A DNA stretch of 64,000 nucleotides from Chimonanthus salicifolius (taxonomy: Eukaryota; Streptophyta; Magnoliopsida; Laurales; Calycanthaceae). Location: positions 9,692,207 to 9,756,206 of the forward strand of contig CM023536.1 of the NCBI GenBank assembly GCA_013350335.1, given 5' to 3'. Shown piece after piece: positions 34,061 to 46,882 of this stretch (positions are counted from its first letter, which is position 1; every line of letters starts with the position of its first letter). Under the pieces are notes generated by a model. That model searched no databases. It was given only the letters and a program-made list of their open reading frames with translations, and was not told the origin of the DNA. The position numbers were made by a program, and so were the translations under genes.

Positions 34061-36860
34061 AGAGTTTTCACATCATCTCTCTCATATTGTTCAAAATTAG
34101 CTAACACTCTTTATTAAATTTAGGTATCGAGAGAGTCAGAGATTTATCTCACTCATTTTGTTCTGTGCAAAGCACAGGTTTAACTTTGACTACACTAATA
34201 TTAGGCTCAGTCTTGCAAGTACAGAGGCAGTATCCCTAACAACTGCAATGCATTGTTGGGAACAGGAAGAATGACTCTTTCTCTCTCAATTGTTTTGATA
34301 AGGCCTCAATCGGAAGCTAAGTTTCAGATTTTCTCAAAGCTATACATGATTCGTCATTTCCATCATGAGAAATAGTACAATCCTAGCACTTCACCATGAT
34401 GGATGATGGGCTTCAATTCACCCATGAACCAGAACTACTTAATGATTATGTGATTTAAATACACTTTAGTGCTTTTCACTCCAACCATGAATGTCGTTTA
34501 TATGTAAGTGATGTTGGGAGCCATCATCATCTTCTGGAAAAAAAATGACTTTATTGAATCATTTGGAAAACAAACCAATTTTTAAGGAACAATAGATGGC
34601 AAGAAAACTCTGTTCTGATCAGACAATCTTGATTAGGCTTGCCAGCAGAAACAATGGATAGCCCAAGGCAATTATGTTCCTTCTCATTTATTGTTCTTTT
34701 TTAAGCCAAATATGTTCCCCCTTTCTTCTTTATCCTTGTTCCCAAAGCTAACCATGCCTCAATTATCTTTGTTGGTATCAGTTCCTGTAATGAATGGGAT
34801 GTTACCCTGTCTGACCCATTTGGCATTAACAAAACTGTGAATTTGATATGAGTGACTGGATCTCCTGCCCAAGCATCAATGCATCAAATCTAGAAGCTAA
34901 CACCAATATTACTGTGATATCTTCAAAGATTTGTTGATCAAAATTGAAAGTTAGATTATAAAAATAAATCACTATGTATTTGCCAAAGGTAGCTGAAGAG
35001 GTTCACAAGTATAGATGTATCAAAATGCACAAAATTATCTAATATCCAAACCCAACCTTTCCATTCTGAGAGTGATACAGATTGTTTAAGCTTGAGCTTT
35101 AAGCCATTTGGAGAACACAACGTAGGCCAAACTATGCAAGCATCTTTACTATTGCATGGATATGGCAAATTCATACATCAAACATGGCAATTTGCTCAGT
35201 TCAGATGGCTACTACAAGTTGCAGTATTTCTTCTCCTGTACTCATTCAGAACTAAAACCTGGATCTGGTAACCAAGATACAACAGTAATCGACACAGAGA
35301 AAAATACAAAGCGGATTCTGCTCCCTTCCTGTGGCTTGAGTTCCCTCTAACACTGTATCACCTTTCCATTTTATAGCTTAGGAAAAGTAACATGGTCATT
35401 TGTAGATCTTCACACTTGCCTTTCACACACATGCGCACCTCTTCATATTTCACCTCTTTGATCATGTGAAACCTATTTCCCTTTCCTTTCAACAGAAAGT
35501 GCCAATGTTAACAATTTCAAAAAAAAAAAGAAGTTGCTGAAGTTGTCAAATGTGCAATTAAAATGACCAAAATCGTATTAAATGCAGTACTGCGTATTTG
35601 GATTTCCAGCCCATATCAATGATGGAAAATGGCATTGAAATTTGTTTTGATCAGAATGGCAGAACCACAGTAGTCAAGATGCAGGGCGTGGCTCCAGCCT
35701 GGTCATATGCCTAGGCAAAACTAAGTGCACCTAAGAGTGAGCCTAGGTGCATCTAGAGAAGGATAGGCACAGGGAAGTGTAGGCAACCTTTGGAGTGTCA
35801 TGTGAGAGAACAGTGCCACGTTGTTTACAAAGATGTTTCCATATGATTGCACTTAGACCTAAAATGCTACATGGAGTAGAGTTTTTTCCCCAGTGAGAAA
35901 GGTTAAAGAAGAAAGTATTGTATATAAAGAACAATTCAAGTATTGCACAAATTACATGACTGTTACCCACAAACATTTCTGCTCTATCCACTCCTTGTGT
36001 GGTCAAGAAATGAACTAATTATTTGTTGATCCACTACATGGGTGTAATAAACAAAGCCTTTCATTGTCAGAAGCCCATGATCAGAAGTGTAAAGGACAAT
36101 AACTAAACAAAAAATGCTTCCAAATTGCAAATCTAATAGACTGAATGATCACCATCAAACCATTTCCCCATTTAACTAGTCAATTTCTAAGTTCTATGTT
36201 ACCACGCAGCCCGTCAAAAATCATACTTTCTGCTGCTCCCAATAGCACAATCTAGTTCAAGACTCAGTATAAATCTTGATCACATGGATTTAGTGAGTAC
36301 TGGATTCACGCATTCGGATACACCTCATTTTTGAGCTCAACTCCTATTTGGTCTACAAAACCCCACTACTTTAGACTAAAAAAACTCCTTTCTAAGATGA
36401 ATTATATTTTCTCGATTGTCAAGACTAAAACATGATGTATCACCAGTTCAGGCCGAACAACATGATACACAGAACATTTATAAACATGAGACTTTTTATT
36501 CCACATCTCTATAAACCAGCAAAAGGCTAAATCTCTGTACAACTCTCTGAAAGGAAGAGCATACACCAGACTAGGTAACAACTAATTCCTCAAAAAATAC
36601 TATTCTACAACTAGTATAACTATTAATTGCCATCTGAATATTGGTTGAGCTTCAAAATAGTACAATTTTGTTCCAGGAGACACCTAGAATTACCTGTGTA
36701 CATGTATGTGGTGGTAGGAATGGCTAACTTGGTGGCCGCCTTGAGACATTTAGGCAAGACAAAAGATACAGCTCTCACTCTCGTTAGACTTAGCTTCTCT
36801 GTCGAAGGATTTGGGTTCATGTAGAATTAGCATTAAAAATTGAACTTGTAAACATCCAAT
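34061..36860. other. Intergenic, no gene recognised
   Basis: Less AT-rich than the flanks, but no ORF has recognisable domains. Near 34080 there is a short match to 61860 (CTAACACTCTTTATTA), showing the duplication extends somewhat beyond the RING 3' flank. I see no transposon termini. Confidence 0.4.
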
Positions 36861-37084
36861 AGAGGTGAACTTTCATACAAACACATACATGAATTCACAT
36901 AGTGGGCCAGTTTCTGGAACAAAATCTCCTATAGAGAGGTGAACTTTCATACAAATACATACATGAATTCACATAGTGGGCCAGTTTCTGGAACAAAATC
37001 TCCAATAGAGAGGTGAACTTTCATACAAACACATACATGAATTCACATAGTGGGCCAGTTTTTGGAACAAAATCTCCTATAGCT
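36861..37084 (+). repeat. Tandem repeat, 74-bp period, three units
   Basis: Units start AGAGGTGAACTTTCATAC at 36861, 36935 and 37009, each running through CATACATGAATTCACATAG and GGCCAGTTTTTGGAAC-type text with only a few differences. Confidence 0.92.
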
Positions 37085-37818
37085 GTAGTCATGTTATTGA
37101 AGCATTTTTCTTTTTGAGAGATAAGTCATGTTAAGGAAGCTTCTTCAAATTCTCATCTTTGATTAATGCAATAGAACTTTATTCAAACTTGGTTATTATT
37201 ATTATTATTATTTGAATAACACGGGTATCCCCACCCTTGTAGATGTGAGACTAATCCCATGGATACAATGAAGCCACCTGCAAGTCTTGATTCATATATT
37301 CAAATTTGAACGGTTTGTTTAAGTTTCATTCAAAAAAGGGAAACACCCCAACTAGCAAGAAGCTAGAGCAAAAGAAGATAAAAAAAAAGCCTAGAAAAGG
37401 CAAATAAAGAAAAATACAACATAATAAACACAAAATAAAACTACAAAACAGGCAACTGATCCACAGAGAAGATGCCACTGCTTCTTCTGTTGATGACTTG
37501 ACAGTTGGCAGTCCACTGAGATAGCTTGGCATAGCAAACTTTAGATGACTTCCCACAGATCATTTTACCATGGTTTAAATGAGACAGTTGCTTGGCAATT
37601 GCTTTCAGCATAATCCTGTTTGTCCACTTTGCTGAAGAAGGAGATAGAGCAAGGAGAGTAAGTCAGAATTGTCACTACGAAAATGATTTAGAGGGAGCAA
37701 TTTGACTTGTAGAATATGGAGGATCTCATGACAGAAAAATAGTCTTTGAGAGCATTCTGTTGGTTGTGTAGAATGGAAATGAACCCAGATTTTGTAGTAC
37801 CTATTTTCTCGTAGTAGG

Positions 37819-40373
37819 TGATGAACACCGTAAAATTACAGTTTTACCCTTTAATATTAGATTAATTAGTTCTTATTTTATAAATATTAGATATATTTAA
37901 ATGTTATTTTTAGTTTTACAGTTTATTTTGAAAAATACAAAAAAAAGAAAATAAAAATGAAAAAAATTGGTTAAGTAAAAAATACAGTCGATGTCAAGTT
38001 GAGGTCTCAAAACCTACTCATCTAATTAATATTTTTCAGTAAACGTGTACCAAATCTTTCTCATTTATTTATTGTCGATCGGGGTGTCCGACGCCTAAGG
38101 CCTGAAAGAACTATTTCAATTTCTTTTCTTTTTCCATTTCTACTTTTTTTTCCCTCTCTTTGATTGCAGGACTCGTGAAAAAGAAGAGGCAGCAAGCAGA
38201 AATAAGAAGAACAGCAATGGAGTGGCCAAACAGAGAATGAAACCAGCAGTAACGAGAACAAAGCAGCTGAGACGAGCAGCAAGCAGATGGCAGCCAGCAC
38301 CGATTGAAGAGAAGAAGCCATGGGCAGGCAGCGACTGAGTGCAACAGAGCAGTAGCTGAGACGGCGCAGAGCAGCCAGCTGTGAGCAGGGGCAGTGACCG
38401 ACAGCTACCAGCATAGCAGCGGCCGGCCGTGACCAGATCTGTTCCACCCGAGCTGCTGCCAACATGAACAGCAGGCAGCAGCCGGAAGAGAAGCAGCAGC
38501 CAGCGGCGGCACACGGACAGCAGCGATCTCAGAAATGAAAGCCAAGCAAACCGTCTCCAGCTGGGAAGTCTGAGCAGCTCCGAGCAGAGAAGAGAACAGA
38601 GAGCAGAGTCAGTTGCAGATGATGAAAACAGAGGAAGGGCAGCCATACACGGCAGCCACTTGCAGAAAAAAAGAAGCACTGCAGCAGCAGATCGATTCCG
38701 CCCGAGCAGCAGCTGAGACGGCAGCAGCAAACAACAGCAGCCAGTTGAGCACCAAGGCAGCCGGCTGAAGATTGCAGCAGAGGCAAGAGAGGATAGCAAC
38801 CAGCAGCGCCAAGATGCAAAGCAGCAGCCGGTTGAAGCAGAGCAGCAATGCCGGGGGAAGACAGTAGCAGCAGCGGCAGCCACACAGCAGAACAGAGGAG
38901 GCATCGTACAGCAGCTCAGATGGACAGATCTCAGCACTGCACCAGAGCAGCAGCCAGTTGAGAAGAACGGCAGCTGAGAAGAGAAAGAAGGGAAGACACA
39001 GCAGCAGTCCAAGCAGAGATCAACAGAGATATCGGTGGGAAGAAATAATGATGCCGTGTACCAGCTGCCATGTAGCAGTTTGTTTCAAATTTAAAAAAAA
39101 GAAGATGAAGATAAGAAAGAGATAGCAGAACGGATAAGGAAAGCAGAGAGGCAGGTAAAGAAACAGCTGCCGTGTAGCAGCTGGGTTTAAACAAAGAGAA
39201 GATAGAGGCGTGAAGGAGAGAAGAGATAAGATAGAGCTGCCGAGCAAGCCCATCCAGAGAGAAGTCTGAGAAGGAGGGCTAATCTGAAAGCAGAAAAAAA
39301 TGGAGAGATAAGTGTTTTGAAGAAAAGATAAAATAGAAGCAGAAAAGAGGTTGAGTTAGCCGATGAAGAGAAAAGAAAAGAGATAAAAGATAAGACTCTC
39401 AGTTATTGCCGACTGACTTATCCGGGCTGAATTTGAACTTTTGAATTTGAAATTGAATGGGTCTCTCATCCGATCAAATTTGAAGGTCCCTTATCTCATC
39501 CCTTTTCTCCTATAAATTCAAGTGTCTGGATCCATTGAAGGTTGAACCGGGCAAGACATCGAAGGGACTGAAATTGGACAACGAAAGACAGGAGAAAAAT
39601 AAATAATTTCTTATAAGTTATTTTATTTTATTATTATTTAAAGTCCAAAAGATTTGTAATTCATTTCCAATTTATTAATAAAAATTCATGGCAGTTGTTT
39701 AGATTTATGGTGGTCCCAGTTATTAAAATATTTAATAATGATGATTTGTATTCTATTTTTGATTCTTTTTATGAACTTTATGTAAGAAAAAAAATATTTT
39801 TAGAATTTTTTCTCAAGGAAAGTAGAACCCTTATTAGGATCAGTGGGACTTGCCGTCTTTCCAATCTAAGGTTCTTATCAAGAACAGTTGTTTTAGATTT
39901 GGGGAAACACAAGTATAAAACCCAGTCAAGCCTAAGGCTTGAATTGGAAAAAAAATCTGATTTAAAGGATGACATAAAAATTCTAATTAGAACTTTAATA
40001 GAAAATAAATTTGAATTCTATTTTATAACTCTAGAACATTTCATAGTCTAGGCCGTGATTTTATTATTTTTTTGGATAATATGCCGCGTCGATGTTTGAC
40101 CCGATTCCGTTGTAGATTATGTAAAAAAAAATTATTTATTCTTGATTTATTTTTCTTTTTCTCAAAAATTCATCAAAACTATTCATTATTCTAAATTAAG
40201 ATTATAACTAAATGTTTTAGAAAATTATTTCCTTAAATCACATCATTTTTAAATAGTGCGATTTTTTTATTTCGTACATATATTTTGTAGATTTCCCTTG
40301 GGTACGACCTCGCACTCATACTCTATACTATAAACCGGTTCATACGCTTGCGAGTAATTTAAAATTCACATCA
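37819..40373 (+). mobile_element. Solo LTR, 2.55 kb, nested in the LINE
   Basis: Begins TGATGAACACC and ends AATTCACATCA (TG..CA), with the 5-bp duplication GTAGG on both sides (37814-37818 and 40374-40378). It contains CTATAAATTCAAG near 39510 as a likely TATA box, then AATAAATAATTTC and ATTAATAAAAATTC. The final 200 bp has GGGTACGACCTCGCACTCATAC, a common plant LTR 3' motif. No second LTR or coding domain is present. About 38160-39000 is dense in GCAGCAG/CAGCAGC, which opens long meaningless frames on both strands. Confidence 0.8.
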
Positions 40374-41502
40374 GTAGGTAGATAAGAGACTTCCATAATT
40401 TGTGCAGTTGCTCACGACTGAAAAACTACCAACACCAGGGAAATGGATTAAGGACAGACATGATGAGTAGCAGCAGATCCACTTGTGGAGGGAGATTCTA
40501 TATTGAAGCAAAGGAGCCATTCAGCTTCTGAAGGCTATTATTTGAAAGGACAAAAAAATATCCAACTTCTGATGGCAACCAAGATGAGCCGAGCTAAAAT
40601 TTTGTGGCATCTGTGAGTACCTTGGAAGATTCTGTAATTTCTTATTATTACTGCTGAAATCAAATTTTCTCGGAACAATGTGCCAGACAGAAATAAAGCC
40701 AACAAAAGCAAGAATGTCTGTTAATGCAACCAGGAAACCAGACCAAAGGAACCCATTCAGGTTTAGTCAGATTGATGTGGTGGTGTTTAATTTTTTTTTT
40801 GAAATGGGATGTAGTGGTGTTTAATAGCAGAGGCAATGGATAGAACTCCTCCTTCATCCCCAGTCCACAGAATTTCATCATCAATTTCAGTATGAGACAG
40901 TTGAATAGCATTGATGAGGTCCCAAATTTCAATCAGAGTACTAGAAGTAGCCACAGGAAGATTCCAAGAGCTGTTATGAATGGAATGACTAACTTCGATA
41001 TCCCAACCCAGCCCAAGATCGTAGGCAGGTCTGTACCCAAAATGTTCAAACAGAATATACCCTAGTTTTAACCAAGGATCTATCTAGAAGTTGGTATTTG
41101 CTCAAATACCAATAGTATACAAGGTTTGATGTTTGACCTTGTCCCTAACCTTTAGCAGGGATCTCCAGCTCCACCAACAGAGGCGCACTTCCCAGATAGA
41201 CTTCTTTTAAAGGTATTTTCCATGATCCCATTTGATCCAGAGATCCTCTTTCCTATTGACAATGTTCCAAAATGCTTCATGAGACAGGTATAATTAACAA
41301 CACTGATTGTTTTTTGCCCAAGCCCCCATTTATCTTTGGAGTACAAATCTTTTCCCAAGAAACAATATGAATTTTCCTACCTTACTCAGAGCCCCGTAGA
41401 AAATTCCTCATTAATTTTTCAATACGCAGCATACATGACTTTGGAAGCAAGAAAGCATTTGCCCAAAAGATATGCAGATTGTTGGTAGATGATCTAAGAA
41501 GC

Positions 41503-41770
41503 CAACAAGTTAGAATGAGAAAGAAATTGGGGATTCGAGGCGTTTCCCGTTGATTTTTCTCTCGGAGATCATTTGGGGTTTCAGAATCACGAAGATAAGA
41601 GGTTGTAGCTAAAAGTTTGATGATATTATTTTCAACTATTAGGTGATCATTTGGTGCTTGTATGTGTTTTGAGGGGTTTGAAGGACTTTTTGTATATGTT
41701 GGAAAGAGTTTTCCATTGTATTCTCTCTTATTATTTAATAAAAAAAAAAAATCTTTACCGCTCAAAAAAA
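41503..41770 (+). mobile_element. Retroposed insert with poly(A), in the LINE
   Basis: 268 bp flanked by an exact 16-bp direct repeat AGATGATCTAAGAAGC (41487-41502 and 41771-41786). It ends TTTACCGCTCAAAAAAAA. LINE homology is continuous across the insert if it is removed. The long duplication and A tail show target-primed reverse transcription. I see no pol III boxes, so a 5'-truncated LINE of another family or a retroposed transcript are both possible. Confidence 0.85.
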
Positions 41771-42760
41771 AGATGATCTAAGAAGCTCCAGTTTTCCAGC
41801 AAAGGAGAGACACTTTCCTTTCCAACTTGAAAATTTGTCACGGATTTTTGCAATCAAGGCAGCACGATCAGCCAAATGAATCCTTGAAGAAAATAAAGGC
41901 AGACCAAGGTAAGTAATTGGCAGCTTAGATTCATTCATTCCCAGAATTTCATCTTTAATATAAGTTGATCCGGAAAAGATACCATGGCTTTTGGAGAGGT
42001 TGACATTAAGACCAGAAAAGGAGCTGAAATCATTCAAAAGCCTCTTCAGAGCAATAGTTGATTGAATATTTGTAGAGCAAAAAACCATCAAGCAAATAGG
42101 AGATGAGAGAATGTGGTTCCCCCTTTGGAGAAAGGACAACTGATTTTTCCTTCAAGAATAGCCCTCTTCAGAGAGCAAGAGAAAGTTTCCATAACTAATG
42201 AGAAAAGGAAAGGGGAGATAGGATCCCTTTGAGCTGTTGAAAAAACCTAGAGGGAAACCATTGATAAGAGTGGAAAAGGAAAGAGATTTGATACAACATT
42301 TTATCCAAGAAGTCCATTGCTAGTTGAAGTTCAAATCATGGAGGATGTGAAGTAAACAGTCCCGGTTTATGCTATCAAAAGCCTTCTTCAAATCAATCTT
42401 CAAACACATCCTATGAGGGCCTTTATACAAGTGGATTCCTCTTATGAAGTCATGACTGAGCATTATGTTTGACGTGATCTATCTTGAAGGAATGAACGTA
42501 GTTTGATGGTTACTGACCAGCTTTGGCATGAAAGGTTTGAGACTATTGACCAATATTCCTGAGATCATTTTGTAAATTTCATTGGATATGGCAATTGGCC
42601 TAACTAGCTCAGGTTTGTCAGCAGCTTCACTCGTTGCTACACAATTTGTTGAACGAGGTGTATGAGTGAAGATGACGTCTCCTCAGGACTTAATTTGGTG
42701 ATTGTTGAGAATCTGGCAGCAACATCAAGATGGAAAACAGATTCTGCATTGAACACAAAA

Positions 42761-43363
42761 ATGAAAGAAAAGAATGGCAGTGCTTCCATTTTACCTACTA
42801 ACAAGGTGAAATTGAGACAAATTGAAGTGGTAGTTTCTGAAGTGGACAATAAAATTTATTATTACCTATCAGATGGACACCTATGCTTGCAAAGATGTCA
42901 AGTTGAAGCCCAAAAGGATAACAATTGATGATCCTTTGTCTGAGGCATTGACCTAGTGCCTTGTCACCTTCCAAGATCAAGGGAAAAAGAAGAAGAAAGA
43001 AACATGATTGGTAGGTATCCTTTGTGGAAATGTGCAATTTCCCATCAGTTTTTGTCAGTTCATGGTCAAGCCCAATTTCCTGAAAATATGGTGTTCATTG
43101 GTTTTCATTGAAGAAAGGTGTGAAATGGAAGGAATTGCTCCAATTTTTCTACATGGTTGAGGAGAGATGGAAAACATGACTAAAGATTGACCTTGGAGAA
43201 TTGAGAAGGTTGAGTGGATTTGATTTGTTCCATTTTCTGGCAGAAGGCAATTAATTTCATGTTTGGAAAGAAAACCAGATATGAAGAGGAGGTTTTTAAT
43301 TTCATTGAGGTGAAAGTAGCATCGTCGTTAATGGCAGACATCAATTATATAGGTTTCTCAACT
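42761..43363. other. No gene recognised; possible LINE 5' remnant
   Basis: Adjoins the reverse transcriptase start. Short frames on both strands show no endonuclease motif. It may be decayed LINE 5' sequence. Confidence 0.35.
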
Positions 43364-43512
43364 CGCACGGGTAGCTCAATGGTCTGAGCTTATAGGATTA
43401 GACTCCTCCCGAGCTTATCTGATACACGAGGCTTGCAGATGGTTTCGTTTATCTATGGGATTGGTATCACCTTCAACATGGAGTGAGGATACCAATGTTA
43501 TCAAAAAAAAAA
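43364..43512 (+). mobile_element. SINE, family B
   Basis: A tRNA-like head, GGGTAGCTCAATGGTCTGAGC, supplies a pol III A box. The unit ends ACCAATGTTATCAAAAAAAAAA. The B box is poor and I could not define the target duplication. Confidence 0.5.
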
Positions 43513-44077
43513 TAGTGTAATTTGAAAGTGTACAATGTCTTTCTCCCCTCAATCCCTGCTGGGTTCCCCCTCCATTGGTGAAAATAAAAAATTAAACTTC
43601 GACAGTAGTAGCATATCTTAGGTGGGCAAAGCTGGTATTGGCGGTGTAACTAGACAAAGGAAAAGCACTAGTGGAGTATGCAGACCCACTTCCTTTTAGC
43701 CATTCCAAATTTCTGATCTTCATGCAATCAGGACTTGATTGAGAGATCAACTAGGATTGGCAATGAAAGGTACCAATTGAAGGAGAATCTTTTCTAGTAC
43801 TAGTTTAATGTTAAATGGGTGAAGGAGGAATCTGTTGGACCTGATAGAAGAAGTGAAAGAGATGATCTGAAGAAAACCAACTTAATTCTGAGATGGGCGA
43901 ATGACAAGTCTAAAAGATTTGTGACTGTTTGGCTCCTTGAATCCACACTGGGTGTTGGTTATATTCATGTCTCTGTTTCAATTGAAGTGATAAAATGGAT
44001 AAAGCCTAATCTAAGTACTGGTAATGCAAGAACATTGCTACATGACAACCAATTTTTAGGGACAAAATAATGGCCAC
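43513..44077. other. No recognised feature
   Basis: An 83-codon frame (43819-44070) shows no known domain. The sequence has the composition of neither coding DNA nor the flanking repeats. Confidence 0.35.
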
Positions 44078-44215
44078 TTTGTGTTTGAATCTCATCCCAC
44101 GTAATGAGCCAATTTCCGTAGTTTTACTCAATATATGTAGGTAGAGAGGTTTGCATATGCTCCGAGGACTAACCGGATGCTCTAACGGACCCGGACAGCT
44201 TGATCATAAAAAAGA
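44078..44215 (+). mobile_element. SINE family A, 3' part
   Basis: TTTGAATCTCATCCCACG (B-box region), GGTAGAGAGGTTTGCATATG, CTCTAACGGACCCGGACAGC and an A-rich end match family A. The A-box half is missing or decayed. Confidence 0.6.
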
Positions 44216-44589
44216 ATATGAGATGATTTAAGCAAATATTGCGAGCTATCATTTGAACTCATCGGGAGAAAACATTTTTGCCTCTAGACTTTTTCATTAC
44301 AAAAAGGCTGCCAATTCACGCAATGCAAACTTCTTCATGGAATTTTCAGTTTTTGAGCTTTTTGTATTTACAAGATGTGTTACAGAGTTGGTATGAGACC
44401 TTTTTTTTTTTTTTTTAAATTTTAGAATTGACTTTGATCCAATCATGTCAATCTATAAAAATATTTAAGTATAAAATAGTGGGAAAAATGCACCTTAATT
44501 AATTTAATGAAGTTATATGTGAAAGGCCCCATCTTGCTGTAGACATGTTGCCACCGACATGAAATTACAATTTACACTAATGCTATCTC

Positions 44590-44590
<1 letters not shown>

Positions 44591-44645
<55 letters not shown>
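44591..44645. repeat. (AT)n microsatellite
   Basis: About 27 AT units without interruption. Confidence 0.97.
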
Positions 44646-44648
<3 letters not shown>

Positions 44649-44839
44649 AAACGGGGAGCACCTCTCCCGTTAAACAAGCAATCTCACAAACCAACCCATA
44701 GCATAACAAACGATATACAGTACCACAATAGCATCAGACACGTCACAAAAAAACAACGTAATTACAGTTATCCATAACAACATGAAATATAAAGTCTCAC
44801 ATCATGTGTTCTTTGAAACAAAAAAAAAACATGGGAATA

Positions 44840-45260
44840 ACAACATCAAAGTTGAAAAAGTGAGACTGGTTTCGGACCTTTATGTACTTCACATGGGGAG
44901 TCAACTAAGGACATTGCTCACAGATGACATCGTTCAACTATATTTTTTTTTCTTTTTTATTTGTTTTATTAATGACTTAATCTAACTAGATTAGAGTTTA
45001 CAAATGAGTTGTAGAATTATAGACAGACAAAAAAAGAGTTAAAATATGAATTGGGTCAAAAAGTACCAACTCAAATTTAATATGAATAGAGTATGGTTCC
45101 ACCCATATTTTAAATCTTTAGGTAAACTCCTTGAGTTTTTGATAGTCCTATTTCAGCTTTTAAATAGACTATTCATATGGGATTTAATTTTCTCCACAAA
45201 GCCACTATATTACAGTACATGTGACCATGACTGGTTATTTTAAAACTATTAAATAAATAT
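44840..45260 (+). repeat. Segmental duplicate of 28040-28800
   Basis: Shares GGACATTGCTCACAGATGAC, TTCAACTATATTTTTTT, CCACCCATATTTTAAATC and TTTTAAATAGACTATTC in order with the left block. It lacks the 420-bp MITE present there. Confidence 0.75.
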
Positions 45261-46100
45261 AGTAACGTGGTTATTTGAAAGGTAGCAATTCTCCCAGGGA
45301 GTTTTGTGTAACCCGACACGAGTTTTACTATATTGCCCATTTTGCCCTTTGAACCGGTTCGTCGAATCCTTCAAATCAGCTCGTGGGATCACTGACTGGA
45401 TCCACTGCGATATAAATCAACTTAGTGACCGGCTCGCCGGATCACTGACCGACTTAATGAAATTTATCTAAATGAGACTGTTTTTTCATATAGGACAATA
45501 AATCGGAATTAGTTAAACTTTTAGCTTATTTTATAAAAAATATGAAACAAAAAATATTTAGTTATATTTTTTTATTTTCATTTTATTGTAGGTTTTTATG
45601 AAAAATATGATATTTCATCTCTCAAAAATCAAAATCATGCAATTTGAATTGATTTAATTTTGTTTTTTAGATGAATAAAAGCAAACAACATAATTGGTTG
45701 GTGGGTGACTGGTTCAAAGTTTCCACTTGCAATATTGATCTTAGTAGTACTATAACTTAATACAAATGTCTCCGAGTGTGTATTCCTAACATATCTTCAC
45801 ACGTGTCAAACTTTATACTTAATAAAATATTTACTATTAACTATTTTAGTTGAATCAATGATGTCATTTTTTTAAAAAAAATTCATAATTTTAATCATTT
45901 TAAATTATTTTAATCATCTTACTTTTATGACATTTAAAATTAGTTTGTTTGTTCTAATAAATTTATTTTTATAAATCTTTATTAAAATAGAGATTCCATT
46001 TTATGAACTTACATAAATGACCTAAGACCGTCACAAGACCTTGATTTGGATGGAACTATCCTCACAAGCAGGATGTATGATGGTCTTCTTAGGATCGAGT
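45261..46100. other. Intergenic, no gene seen
   Basis: 45290-45480 is less AT-rich, with CCGGTTCGTCGAATCC and CCGGCTCGCCGGATCAC; its nature is unknown. The rest is AT-rich and partly matches the tails around 31600-32170. Confidence 0.4.
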
Positions 46101-46357
46101 ATCGAGTTCAAAAGACTAGTGTTTTAGGTAGAGCGACCCAAGTCCTATCAGAATTTTATAAAAATAATTTTTTAATTTAAATATTTCTTTATAATTTTTT
46201 TTCTAAATATTTATATAATATAAAAATTATTGATCATATTCTCAAATTTACTAAATTTAATATAAACTTACTAATTCTATTGATTTTTGTAAGAATTTGT
46301 ATTTTTAAATAATAATGTAATAACTATATAAAATATTTTAACGTGGCCACTAGATTG

Positions 46358-46533
46358 CAGGAGTCAAAAAAACGCCTGAGATATCTTGTATCAATCGAGA
46401 TATCTCGGGTTTTTTACGCCCGAGATATCTGCCAATATGATCGAGATCTCGCCTATATCGATTGATTCAGCCGAGATTTGTAAAAAAAAAAAAGAGAAAG
46501 AGAAAAAATAACGTCCGATATCAATGACATTTG
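46358..46533. mobile_element. hAT MITE, CGATAT-like family, copy 4
   Basis: Ends CAGGAGTCAAAAA and TGACATTTG are flanked by a perfect 8-bp CTAGATTG (46350-46357 and 46534-46541). Uninterrupted sites exist at about 56799 and 57905 (CCACTAGATTGGTTTGCAC). The interior uses GAGATATCTCGGG palindromes, a variant of the CGATAT theme. Confidence 0.92.
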
Positions 46534-46722
46534 CTAGATTGGTTTGCACATAGGCCTAAATGTGGCTTATACTTAAGATTTTCTTTTATTTGAGATTTTT
46601 TGGTAAAAAATATTAAATGGAGTTTATATATGAAATTTAGTTTTAATCAAAGATAATTTTAATCAAAATATCTTTTTATGATTGTTATTGGTACTTAATA
46701 TCAATCAATTATGAAAAATTAT

Positions 46723-46882
46723 GGGTGTAGCTCAATTGGTTGTCTTCCGTCTCAGAAAGCGAGAGGTTTGTGGGTTCGAGCCCCCATGACCTAACCTTAG
46801 TGTGTCTTAGGGGGACAGTGAACTCACTTGTTGGGGTTTTACGCTGGATATCCCATGGTTTCCCAAACGTAAATTCACAAAA
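46723..46882 (+). mobile_element. SINE, family C, with target duplication
   Basis: It has A box TGTAGCTCAATTGGTT, B box GGGTTCGAGCCCC and a short A tail (CACAAAA). It is flanked by an exact 16-bp duplication AATTATGAAAAATTAT (46707-46722 and 46883-46898). The related repeat at 58076-58095 has the single, uninterrupted site. Confidence 0.93.

Larger units (their letters stand above)
37320..42760 (-). mobile_element. L1-type LINE, inactivated, interrupted by a solo LTR and a retroposon
   Basis: On the minus strand from about 42650: RPIAIS..EIYKMISGILVNSLKP and CLKIDLKKAFDSINRDCL are reverse transcriptase blocks. SHLLFA follows at about 42108-42091, but the catalytic Asp-Asp that should come next is deleted with a frame change. 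SGLNVNLSKS, LPITYLGLPLFSSRIH and KCLSFAGKLELLRSS continue, then ANAFLLPKSCMLRIEKLMRNFL. C-terminal zinc-domain text (GLGWDIEVSHSIHNSSW type) lies at about 40700-41050. A 268-bp insert (41503-41770) and a 2.55-kb solo LTR (37819-40373) split it. The piece 37320-37818 looks like the 3' end with a T/A-rich tail. Many stops. The 5' part is truncated or unrecognisable. Confidence 0.8.

Noticed and set aside
36861..37084. Possible CRISPR-like array
   Set aside because: Three contiguous 74-bp units without spacers; a minisatellite.
38140..39012. 290-codon open frame on the minus strand, rich in Leu, Cys, Ser and Ala
   Set aside because: It is the reading of a GCAGCAG-rich stretch inside the solo LTR; overlapping frames are open on the same strand too, and no domain is present.
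43819..44070. 83-codon plus-strand frame
   Set aside because: No recognisable domain, homologue or splice context; chance length for this composition.
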